The notes: a model not told the origin generated them from the sequence alone. A DNA stretch of 6,804 nucleotides from Methylomicrobium sp035916875 (GCF_035916875.1 NZ_JAXUHN010000003.1:1-6804); one strand, 5' to 3'. Counted from the first letter of the stretch, positions 1 through 5,794 are shown. Translations and numbers: made by a program.

Positions 1-295
1 TCTCCTCTATCGTGTGCTTGGCGGTTCACGGTAGTCAGTTTCCTGATGGACTCCTCTTATTGTCAAACTTTTGCTGTCTCCCCGGCAGAGCCGGGGGATT
101 TCCCATTATTGGTTAAAAAAACACCTTCTTGCATGTCCTAAATATATGTATTTACTAAGCATTCAGTTACGCACATACAACCAGGGAAAAACAGCTCATT
201 TCCTATAGGATCAAGCTATTAGACAATATAGTTATTTTATTTTTTAGCTTATTGTCGTATGATTGGTGTGACAAATCTGAATATAGGCGGCAACC
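1..295. other. Intergenic region, left edge of window
   Basis: No convincing gene lies here; the forward frames are closed by stops or lack a start with a ribosome-binding site. On the - strand, the first bases read GATAGAGGAGA toward the left edge, which looks like a strong Shine-Dalgarno sequence for a leftward gene whose start codon would lie just outside the window. The right half (about 115-280) is AT-rich and contains a perfect 10-bp palindrome TCCTATAGGA at 201-210. I found no promoter with good -35 and -10 boxes for the gene at 296. Confidence 0.5.
80..96. terminator. GC-rich hairpin, possible terminator
   Basis: A perfect 7-bp stem CCCCGGC / GCCGGGG encloses an AGA loop. It is followed on the + strand by GATTT and then TCCC, so the T-tract is poor. 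It could be a weak intrinsic terminator for a rightward transcript, a leader structure of the putative leftward gene off the left edge, or a subterminal hairpin of a mobile element cut by the window boundary. The stem is directly visible; its role is not. Confidence 0.35.
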
Positions 296-940
296 ATGAA
301 ACATTTAATTTCCTTATGTTCTTTAACCCTTCTTGTATATATGGGTGCTGCTCGTGCAAATCCCGTGATTTACCCTCTTCCGATAGAAAATAAAGGAATT
401 GAAATTGTATATTCCGATGAGCCTGAATTTGGTTCCTCGAATCACACCGGCATTAAGAAGAAAAAGCTGTACGGCAATGACCTTTTGCAAAATCCCGATA
501 ATAACCTAGCTCTTATTTTGCATTATGACCCGGAAGGCACCGCCAACAATCTATCATGGCAAGTAGTTGAGTGGGACGTAAGTGAACAAGTTGAATTCGA
601 TCGAGATCCAATTGCCGAGGGTATTCAGAGCCAAATCTTTATAGGGGAAGGTCGTTTATTTCTCAACAAACGCCAGAACCCAAGTCATATTAACCTGTCG
701 AAGAAAAAAGTCTCGGGTGTGACTAATTTAACTACCGGTGACGCCTCGCTGTTGAATCCCGGCGTTGCTTTCAGCGGATATCAGGGGTCTGTCAGTGTCA
801 CTGGCAAGCTAGATTCCTCTAGTTTTGGACAAATTGTCCAATTCAAAGGCGATGTGATCGGCACAGCATTCATAGGAGTTCCCGCTGGACAGCATCAAGT
901 GACGATAAAAATCAAAATTAATGCCAAACTTAAGCCTTGA
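296..940 (+). CDS. Exported protein of unknown function, 214 aa
   Basis: I do not recognise the family. The N-terminus is a good Sec signal peptide: K2, a hydrophobic stretch at about residues 4-18, and an A-R-A cleavage motif ending at residue 21, so the mature protein should begin at N22 and lie in the periplasm or outside. The only cysteine (C8) is inside the signal, so there is no lipobox and no disulfide. A lysine cluster KKKK sits at 54-57. The C-terminal part from about 140 is rich in Gly, Ser, Thr and Val with alternating hydrophobic residues and ends in a strand-like HQVTIKIKINAKLKP (200-214), which suggests a beta-rich fold. The start is supported by AGGCGG at 285-290, 5 bases before ATG. 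Base composition is visibly more AT-rich than the downstream genes, consistent with horizontal acquisition. It stands alone, with no operon partner in view. A fimbrial or surface beta-protein is conceivable but unproven. Confidence 0.75.
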   Translation: MKHLISLCSLTLLVYMGAARANPVIYPLPIENKGIEIVYSDEPEFGSSNHTGIKKKKLYGNDLLQNPDNNLALILHYDPEGTANNLSWQVVEWDVSEQVEFDRDPIAEGIQSQIFIGEGRLFLNKRQNPSHINLSKKKVSGVTNLTTGDASLLNPGVAFSGYQGSVSVTGKLDSSSFGQIVQFKGDVIGTAFIGVPAGQHQVTIKIKINAKLKP

Positions 941-1322
941 GTTTTCTTTATTCTAGCTACGTCTCTAAATCGTTTGACTGCAATTCATTCCCGCAACGCA
1001 TAATCAGTGCGGAGAGTCGCTATTTTTGCAAAGCTTATTTTGGGCCTCCATGCCCTCGGTAACTGTTCCTGCGTTACCCTACCCCTTGCAGCCGAAGCAA
1101 GCGGCAAAAACTGAACACGACCAGCTTTTGCCTTCGGCGCTCCAGACACCTACTCCATAGCCCCCTTGAGGGGCTTACTTCGCTTTATATCCAACGAGTG
1201 GTATCATCAAATCTCAGTGCACAATGATTCGAAGCGATGTTGGATGGGCTTTGCAATTTCACTGCACAAGCAACGCTTCGTAAAAATCGCTCAACTCTAT
1301 CGCTTCTGGGGGCTACTCCCCC
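941..1322. other. Non-coding region with dispersed-repeat character
   Basis: This stretch between the exported protein and the large palindrome has no gene I can support. It contains several small inverted repeats (CCGCA at 991-995 with TGCGG at 1008-1012; AGCCCC at 1159-1164 with GGGGCT at 1170-1175) and the larger hairpin at 1091-1138. Its patchwork of short C-rich and palindromic motifs resembles the degenerate dispersed repeats that fill intergenic space in some methanotroph genomes; this resemblance is from memory and would need a self-genome search. Confidence 0.45.
1091..1138. repeat. Inverted repeat / bulged hairpin
   Basis: GCCGAAG at 1091-1097 pairs with CTTCGGC at 1132-1138, and GCAAAA at 1104-1109 pairs with TTTTGC at 1126-1131, giving a 13-bp stem with a 6-base bulge on the left side and a loop of about 16 bases. 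There is no T-tract after it, so it is not an ordinary terminator. It is probably part of a palindromic intergenic repeat; no function can be read from it. Confidence 0.5.
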
Positions 1323-1479
1323 CAATGCCATTAAATTAAGAGAAGCTTCGCTCCTTCTCCCTTCGGGAGAAGGTTGGGATAAGGGGATCAAAATAAAGTA
1401 TTTTTCCTTATTTTTGATCCTCCTCACCCCAACCCTCTCCAGCAGGAGAGGGAGCTTTCTTCTTAACTTAACGGCATTG
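1323..1479. repeat. Large imperfect palindrome, MITE-like element
   Basis: The left arm (1323-1396) and the reverse complement of the right arm (1408-1479) align along nearly their full length with a few mismatches and short indels, around an 11-base centre. Outer ends match as CAATGCC-TTAA-TTAAG; inner ends match as GGATCAAAA-TAA. Each arm also carries its own small hairpin: a 9-bp stem at 1353-1361/1365-1373 and an 8-bp stem at 1433-1440/1445-1452. Traces of pairing continue outward (GCAACGCTT at 1270-1278 against AAGCGTTTGC at 1497-1506), so the true element may reach about 237 bp. It has no coding capacity that makes sense; open frames through it are repeat-derived. The size and full palindromy fit a miniature inverted-repeat element or a composite palindromic intergenic repeat. 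I cannot define target-site duplications. Confidence 0.7.
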
Positions 1480-1501
1480 CCCCCCCTCCTTGTAGCAAGC
1501 G

Positions 1502-1550
1502 TTTGCCTTTAAATGCAAAGTAGTATATTATTATTTTCTACTATATACTA
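1502..1550 (+). promoter_or_regulatory. Candidate promoter with two palindromic operators for the transporter pair
   Basis: Two palindromes sit side by side about 45 bases before the first transporter gene. TTTGCCTTTAAATGCAAA (1502-1519) is symmetric except for one mismatched pair. TAGTATAT (1521-1528) and ATATACTA (1543-1550) form an 8-bp inverted repeat with a 14-base spacer. A possible sigma70 promoter overlaps both: TTGCCT at 1503-1508, 17 bases, TATTAT at 1526-1531; TATACT at 1545-1550 is another -10 candidate. AT-rich dyads of this kind suit a dimeric repressor, and sulfur-responsive ArsR-type regulators such as BigR are known partners of YeeE/YedE genes. No such regulator gene is in the window, so the regulator is inference. 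Confidence 0.45.
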
Positions 1551-1594
1551 AATCTTCTGTTTCGTCTTTATTTTCAGCCAAAGAGACCCAAGCA

Positions 1595-2026
1595 ATGGAA
1601 AATTTTACCCCTTTTTCCGCTCTCGCGGGCGGCGCTTTAATCGGCATCAGTAGCGCCATGCTATTGTTTTTCAACGGCCGTATCGCCGGTATCAGCGGCA
1701 TCATGAACGGCGTATTTTATGCCCCAAAAAACGACAAGGTCTGGCGTCTGTTGTTTCTGGCGGGTCTGGTAATCGGGGGATTGTTTTTAGGAGCCTTCGC
1801 CCCCGGTTTCAATACGCCCCGGCAAGGCTATCCAATCGTCTTACTCGGCATCGGCGGCTTCCTGGTCGGATTCGGAACCCGCATGGCGAACGGCTGCGTC
1901 AGCGGCCATGGCGTCTGTGGCATCGCCCGTTTGTCGATCCGCTCGATCGCGGCGACGCTGACCTTTATCGCTAGCGGTATGTTAACGGTCTATGTGATCC
2001 GTCATCTGTTGGAGCTGACCGCATGA
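1595..2026 (+). CDS. YeeE/YedE family membrane protein, first half of split sulfur transporter
   Basis: An integral inner-membrane protein of the YeeE/YedE (Sulf_transp) family, 143 aa. Full-length relatives such as bacterial TsuA import thiosulfate through a pathway lined by conserved cysteines; half-size versions like this one occur as gene pairs. Hydrophobic segments are visible at about 8-26, 51-70, 79-97 and 113-136. Family hallmarks are N27-G28-R29-I30-A31-G32-I33-S34-G35 and the block N99-G-C101-V-S-G-H-G-V-C108-G-I-A-R-L-S114, whose cysteines and histidine match the conserved Cys motif. A weak purine-rich site AGAGA (1582-1586) precedes ATG. The stop overlaps the start of the next gene by four bases (ATGA), indicating translational coupling and a likely shared complex. 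Family assignment is confident; thiosulfate as substrate is inferred from characterised relatives, and other sulfur species remain possible. Confidence 0.88.
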   Translation: MENFTPFSALAGGALIGISSAMLLFFNGRIAGISGIMNGVFYAPKNDKVWRLLFLAGLVIGGLFLGAFAPGFNTPRQGYPIVLLGIGGFLVGFGTRMANGCVSGHGVCGIARLSIRSIAATLTFIASGMLTVYVIRHLLELTA

Positions 2027-2439
2027 AAACTCATCTGATCGCATTGCTCAGCGGTATTTTATTTGGCGCGGGCTTAGCGCTCGCGCATATGATCGATCCG
2101 AATAAAGTGCTGAATTTCCTCGACGTGACGGGCCATTGGGACCCCAGCCTGCTGTTTGTGATGATCGGCGCCTTGTCCGTTGCGATGATTGCATTCCGAT
2201 TCATTCTTAAACGCCCCGCGCCGCTTTTGTCGACATCTTTTCATCTCCCCCAAAAGACGTCGATTGACCCGAAGCTGATCGCAGGGGCGGCCATTTTCGG
2301 CATCGGCTGGGGCATGAGCGGTTATTGCCCCGGCCCTTCGGTTACCGGCTTGAGTTTGTTCTCATCGGAATCGGTGATCATGATCCTCACGATTTATCTT
2401 GGTTTTTTCGCCTGCCATCGCCTGCTGGATCGGCCATAA
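2023..2439 (+). CDS. DUF6691/YeeE-YedE family membrane protein, second half of split sulfur transporter
   Basis: A 138-residue membrane protein, the usual partner of the half-size YeeE/YedE protein encoded just upstream. Hydrophobic segments lie at about 4-23, 42-62, 84-98 and 115-132. The N-terminal block G11-x-L13-F14-G15-A16-G17-L18 followed by M23-I-D-P-N-K-V-L-N-F-L-D34 and W39-D-P-S-L-L-F-V-M is characteristic of the family, as is the second repeat G93-I-G-W-G-M-S-G-Y-C102-P-G-P with its conserved cysteine. This cysteine is expected to act with those of the partner in passing a thiosulfate-type substrate across the membrane. The start overlaps the previous stop (ATGA), and GGAG at 2011-2014 gives an 8-base spacing. 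A strong terminator follows 12 bases after the stop, so the two genes form a closed bicistronic unit. The precise substrate is not readable from sequence. Confidence 0.87.
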   Translation: MKTHLIALLSGILFGAGLALAHMIDPNKVLNFLDVTGHWDPSLLFVMIGALSVAMIAFRFILKRPAPLLSTSFHLPQKTSIDPKLIAGAAIFGIGWGMSGYCPGPSVTGLSLFSSESVIMILTIYLGFFACHRLLDRP

Positions 2440-2451
2440 CCTCCCCCATCC

Positions 2452-2487
2452 CGGCAATGATCCTCTCCGATCGTTGCCGTTTTTCTT
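2452..2487 (+). terminator. Rho-independent terminator of the transporter operon
   Basis: CGGCAATGATC (2452-2462) pairs with GATCGTTGCCG (2469-2479) as an 11-bp stem with one G-U pair and a 6-base loop, followed at once by TTTTTCTT. It lies 12 bases after the stop of the second transporter gene. Stem, loop and T-tract are all textbook, and it insulates the transporter pair from dut. Confidence 0.9.
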
Positions 2488-2536
2488 CCGTTTTGTGTTC
2501 ATCATGGATTTAGAGGATGTCCGCGAGGAACAGGAA

Positions 2537-2545
2537 TGTTAAAAT
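2537..2545 (+). promoter_or_regulatory. Candidate extended -10 promoter upstream of dut
   Basis: TGTTAAAAT fits the extended -10 pattern TGnTAtAAT, with TAAAAT at 2540-2545. No good -35 box lies 16-18 bases upstream, which an extended -10 can tolerate. Initiation near 2552 would place the hairpin at 2559-2577 at the very beginning of the dut leader. The position after the transporter terminator and before dut makes a promoter here expected, but the choice of this site is inference. Confidence 0.4.
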
Positions 2546-2558
2546 CCTGCCTTTGCGC

Positions 2559-2577
2559 GCGCCTCGGGCGCTTTTTT
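2559..2577 (+). terminator. Terminator-like hairpin just before dut
   Basis: GCGCC (2559-2563) and GGCGC (2567-2571) form a 5-bp GC stem with a TCG loop, followed by six T residues. It has the form of a short intrinsic terminator but lies only 28 bases before the dut start codon. It may stop residual read-through from the left, or act in the dut leader if transcription begins upstream. A 12-codon ORF (2504-2542) precedes it but has no evident ribosome-binding site. Confidence 0.5.
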
Positions 2578-2605
2578 ATCCAAGCGAATTCCCCAAATCT
2601 GCACC

Positions 2606-3064
2606 ATGAAACGATTGATCGAAACCAAATTAGTAAATCCCCTGCTCGAACAATTCGGCATCCCGGCTTATAAAACCGTGGGCTCCGCGGGCATCGATCT
2701 GGTCGCATGCATTGCCGAGCCCGTCGTGATCGGCGGCCGGCAACACAAACTGATCGGCACCGGACTTGCGATCAATATTCAGGACCCCGGCCTGGTCGCG
2801 ATCGTCGCGAGCAGAAGCGGTTTATGCCTGAATCACCACATCAGAGTCGGCCAAGGCGTCGGCATCATCGATTCCGATTATCATGGCGAAATCGGCGTGA
2901 TCCTACATAACGACGGCGACAACGATTATCAGGTCAATCCGGGAGAAAGAATCGCGCAATTGCTGTTCATGCCGGTGGTGCAGGTCGCGTTCAAACTCGT
3001 TCCCGAATTCTCGACCGTGACCGAGCGCGGCATCGGCGGCTTCGGATCGACCGGTAAAGCCTGA
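2606..3064 (+). CDS. dut: Deoxyuridine 5'-triphosphate nucleotidohydrolase (dUTPase)
   Basis: Hydrolyses dUTP to dUMP and pyrophosphate in the cytoplasm, keeping uracil out of DNA and supplying dUMP for dTMP synthesis; the family works as a homotrimer. At 152 aa it has the normal length, and all five trimeric-dUTPase motifs are present in order: A28-G-I-D-L32; S69-R-S-G-L73; G84-V-G-I-I-D89-S-D-Y-H-G-E95, where D89 corresponds to the catalytic aspartate; P112-G-E-R-I-A-Q118; and the C-terminal lid R141-G-I-G-G-F-G-S-T-G150. The stretch around motif 2 differs from the E. coli form (A-S-R-S-G-L-C-L-N-H-H instead of A-P-R-S-G-L-G-H-K-H-G). No clear Shine-Dalgarno precedes the ATG. It heads the dut-algC-argB group, but coaBC, which commonly precedes dut in pseudomonads, is absent here; the transporter pair occupies that place. 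Confidence 0.96.
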   Translation: MKRLIETKLVNPLLEQFGIPAYKTVGSAGIDLVACIAEPVVIGGRQHKLIGTGLAINIQDPGLVAIVASRSGLCLNHHIRVGQGVGIIDSDYHGEIGVILHNDGDNDYQVNPGERIAQLLFMPVVQVAFKLVPEFSTVTERGIGGFGSTGKA

Positions 3065-3109
3065 TGGTTTTGTGGTTATCGGCTATTCTTAAGCGTATTT
3101 GAGATGCGC

Positions 3110-3124
3110 CAACTTATAAAGTTG
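3110..3124. promoter_or_regulatory. Small palindrome with -10-like core upstream of algC
   Basis: CAACTT-ATA-AAGTTG is a perfect 6-bp inverted repeat with a 3-base centre, located in the 116-bp gap between dut and algC. It contains TATAAA (3115-3120), which could serve as a -10 box, but no convincing -35 box is correctly spaced. It could be an operator, a promoter core or a chance dyad. The size of the gap suggests that algC-argB may be transcribed separately from dut. Confidence 0.3.
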
Positions 3125-3180
3125 ATCCACGCCGCTCGTCTAAAACCTGTCAGTCTAATTTCTATTTGAAGGGATAGAGG

Positions 3181-5775
3181 ATGTTTCGACTTTTCTCTTA
3201 TTTGGCCGCCGTATCCACGCTCTTGCTTTTGATTTCGAGCGCAGGCATCTTTTGGATCGCTTCCAGGGCAATGGACCAGTCGAAAGAAGATGCGGTCGGC
3301 GCGCTCGCCAAGGGTATCGGCCTATCGATTGCCACGCAGATCGATCTACTGAATACAAGCCTGGACAAAATGGCGCAAGACACCAACACCGTGCAAGCGC
3401 TAGCCAGTCAAAATCCGGAATCGATCCGTCTGACCGCGGCCAAGTTAACGCAGCTGCTTCCCCATGCTCTCAATGTCAGGCTGCTGTTGCCCGGCATTAC
3501 CGAACTGGATGACAAGAGCTCGCCACCGATGACATACGCCGATCTGAACATGGTCCGCGAAACGTTCTCAACCAACCGCAACCCATTGCCGGCAATTCAA
3601 GGTAACGAGCCAACCAATAGGCACCTGGCGATAGCCAGAAGGATCGTGCAAGGCAAGCAAACGATCGGCGTGCTTTTGGCCAGCTTCGATGATGACATCA
3701 TCCGTACAAGCATAGCGCCAACGCAGGCCGGTAACGGCTATATACGCCTGCATCAGGGAAAATTATTACTGGGAGCGTCCGGCCTGGCTCCCACCGAAGA
3801 AGACAGCAACCTAAAAATTCAGATTGCGGGCACCAATTGGGATCTCAGCTATGGGACGACCGACTCACTCATTACGCTCGATTCCAGCCTGATGCTCAAT
3901 TTGATCCTAATTCCATTAGGATTGATGATAGCTGCGTTCCTATTCGGCTATCGTCTATTGTCGAAGATGCTGACCGAAGACTTGCGCAGCACGATGCGGG
4001 CATTCAAAGATTTGATGAAAAATAATTTTCAAGGCAGCTATTCGACCAATCTGAATGAAATGAAAGGCTTTATTTCGACCTTGTTGCAATACAAGCGAGT
4101 TATGGACCACGACGGTAGCGATGACACGGTTACCAAGAAAGACACAACGGATGATTTATTTGGGTTAAGCGGCTTTTCTACGGATGTGATCGATTTCGGA
4201 TTCGACAAAAAACCGGCTACCAAAACAAAACCCAAGGCTCCCGAAAGTCGAAGCAATGAATCTGAAATATTTAAGAAGCCTGCCCAGGCTTCGGTCAGAC
4301 AACAGCCGGCGCCCAAGACAACAAGCGCCACAAGCGTCCCCATAGTTCAGGACAAACCCAAAATCGAAAAAGCCAGTTTTCCGGTTGAAAAAACCGTTGG
4401 CCCGAAGGATGCGATCTTTAGAGCCTACGATATCCGCGGCATTGTCGGTGAAGCCTTAACCCGAGAAGTCGTCTACGACATCGGCCGCGCGCTCGGTACG
4501 GAAGCCAAAACGCGGGGCTGTGATACTATCGTTCTTGCCCGGGACGGCCGCAACTCAAGTCCCGACCTGTCGACAGCCGTCTCCGACGGCATTATCTCCA
4601 CAGGTTGCGACGTGCTTGACATCGGCATGGTGCCAACACCAGTGCTATATTTTGTCGCGCATCACATGGAAGACCAGTCCGGCGTGATGATTACCGGCAG
4701 CCATAATCCGCCCGCGTATAACGGCGTCAAGATGGTGATTAAGGGCGAAACGCTTGCGGAAGACCGCATTCAAAACCTGAAAAAATGCATCGACAGTCGG
4801 GCCTTTACCCTCAGCGAGCCCGGCACGGTCGAAAAAAACAGCCGCTACGTCAATGATTATATCGGCACGATCTCAGATGACGTACACCTGGGCCGACCGA
4901 TGAAGGTCGTGGTCGATTGCGGCAACGGTGTGGCTGGCGACATCGCGCCCAAATTGCTGAGAACGATCGGCTGTGAAGTGATCGAATTGTATTGCGAGAT
5001 CGATGGCGCGTTCCCGAATCATCATCCCGATCCGAGCAAGCCCGAAAATCTGGAAGAACTGATCTTGGCGGTCAAGCACTATCAGGCCGATCTCGGGCTG
5101 GCGTTCGACGGCGACGGCGACCGCCTTGGCGTCGTCGATTCGAACGGCAAGATCATCTGGCCGGACCGGCAAATGATGCTATACGTGCAAAACGTGCTGA
5201 GCGCGCGTCCGGGCTCGGAAATCATTTTCGATGTCAAATGCAGCCGGCATTTAGCCAGCCAGATCAAAAAATTCGGTGGCCGGCCGACGCTATGGAAATC
5301 CGGACATTCGCTAATGAAAGCGAAACTCCGGGAAACCGGCGCCAGCCTCGCGGGCGAAATGAGCGGGCACATTTTCTTCAATGACCGCTGGTTCGGTTTT
5401 GACGACGCCTTGTATACCGCCGCGCGCCTGATCGAAATCCTTTCCGAAGATACCCGCACCAGCGCAGAGGTATTCGCCGCGCTGCCCGACAGCGTCAATA
5501 CGCCGGAATTGAACGTCACGCTGGAAGAAGGCGAAAATTTCGAATTGATCGAAAAATTGTTGAAAACCGCCAAATTTCCGGGTGCCGAGATGACTACGAT
5601 AGACGGCCTCAGGGTCGATTTCCCGGACGGATTTGGCCTGGTACGCGCCTCCAATACGACGCCATCCTTGGTAATCCGTTTCGAAGCGGACACCAGAGAG
5701 TCATTGCACAAAATTCAGCAACAATTTAGTCAGTTGATCAAAACAGTAAAACCCGACTCATTACTTCCTTTTTAG
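3181..5775 (+). CDS. algC: Phosphomannomutase/phosphoglucomutase AlgC, long form with N-terminal membrane sensor-like domain
   Basis: Interconverts mannose-6-P/mannose-1-P and glucose-6-P/glucose-1-P, feeding GDP-mannose and UDP-glucose for exopolysaccharide and LPS. The catalytic part (about 408-864) has every hallmark of the alpha-D-phosphohexomutase family: F413-R-A-Y-D-I-R-G420; T505-G-S507-H-N-P with the phosphoserine S507; metal loop D643-G-D-G-D-R648; sugar loop G725-E-M-S-G-H730; phosphate loop R822-A-S-N-T-T-P828. In front lies an extra 400 residues: TM1 at about 5-27, an extracytoplasmic region of about 200 residues whose I154-V...I162-G-V-L-L-A-S-F stretch looks Cache-like, TM2 at about 238-257, a HAMP-like helical stretch to about 308, and a Lys/Pro/Thr-rich linker to about 405. 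The long start is supported by GAAGGG (3168-3173) seven bases before ATG, and by the lack of any ATG or GTG codon just before the catalytic domain. Long AlgC forms are known in pseudomonads. argB follows after 19 bp. Enzyme identity is near certain; a sensory role is inference. Confidence 0.95.
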   Translation: MFRLFSYLAAVSTLLLLISSAGIFWIASRAMDQSKEDAVGALAKGIGLSIATQIDLLNTSLDKMAQDTNTVQALASQNPESIRLTAAKLTQLLPHALNVRLLLPGITELDDKSSPPMTYADLNMVRETFSTNRNPLPAIQGNEPTNRHLAIARRIVQGKQTIGVLLASFDDDIIRTSIAPTQAGNGYIRLHQGKLLLGASGLAPTEEDSNLKIQIAGTNWDLSYGTTDSLITLDSSLMLNLILIPLGLMIAAFLFGYRLLSKMLTEDLRSTMRAFKDLMKNNFQGSYSTNLNEMKGFISTLLQYKRVMDHDGSDDTVTKKDTTDDLFGLSGFSTDVIDFGFDKKPATKTKPKAPESRSNESEIFKKPAQASVRQQPAPKTTSATSVPIVQDKPKIEKASFPVEKTVGPKDAIFRAYDIRGIVGEALTREVVYDIGRALGTEAKTRGCDTIVLARDGRNSSPDLSTAVSDGIISTGCDVLDIGMVPTPVLYFVAHHMEDQSGVMITGSHNPPAYNGVKMVIKGETLAEDRIQNLKKCIDSRAFTLSEPGTVEKNSRYVNDYIGTISDDVHLGRPMKVVVDCGNGVAGDIAPKLLRTIGCEVIELYCEIDGAFPNHHPDPSKPENLEELILAVKHYQADLGLAFDGDGDRLGVVDSNGKIIWPDRQMMLYVQNVLSARPGSEIIFDVKCSRHLASQIKKFGGRPTLWKSGHSLMKAKLRETGASLAGEMSGHIFFNDRWFGFDDALYTAARLIEILSEDTRTSAEVFAALPDSVNTPELNVTLEEGENFELIEKLLKTAKFPGAEMTTIDGLRVDFPDGFGLVRASNTTPSLVIRFEADTRESLHKIQQQFSQLIKTVKPDSLLPF

Positions 5776-5794
5776 CCTGGAAAATCCGAAAACG

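Noticed and set aside
1..138. Forward frame 1 open from position 1 to a stop at 136-138 as the tail of a gene
   Set aside because: The 45-codon translation passes through the GC hairpin, has no recognisable protein character, and the - strand signals fit a leader region better.
991..1012. CCGCA/TGCGG dyad as a terminator for the exported-protein gene
   Set aside because: The stem has only five pairs with a 12-base loop and no T-tract; no good terminator is visible for that gene.
1323..1479. CRISPR-like or tandem repeat interpretation
   Set aside because: The repetition is a single pair of inverted arms, not direct repeats separated by spacers.
1185..1512. Overlapping open frames on both strands (80 and 91 codons)
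   Set aside because: They run through the palindromic element; the encoded segment with S-Q-P-S-P-E-G-R-R is just a translation of the hairpin sequence. Neither has a ribosome-binding site or protein-like composition.
2325..2513. 62-codon open frame overlapping the end of the second transporter gene
   Set aside because: It crosses the strong terminator at 2452-2487 and has no family features, so it is a shadow frame.
4992..5384. 130-codon open frame on the + strand
   Set aside because: Out-of-frame shadow of algC, rich in Arg and without any recognisable domain or start signal.
5082..5711. 209-codon open frame on the - strand
   Set aside because: It lies antisense inside the catalytic part of algC, where all enzyme motifs are intact in the + frame; it is a shadow of GC-biased codons.
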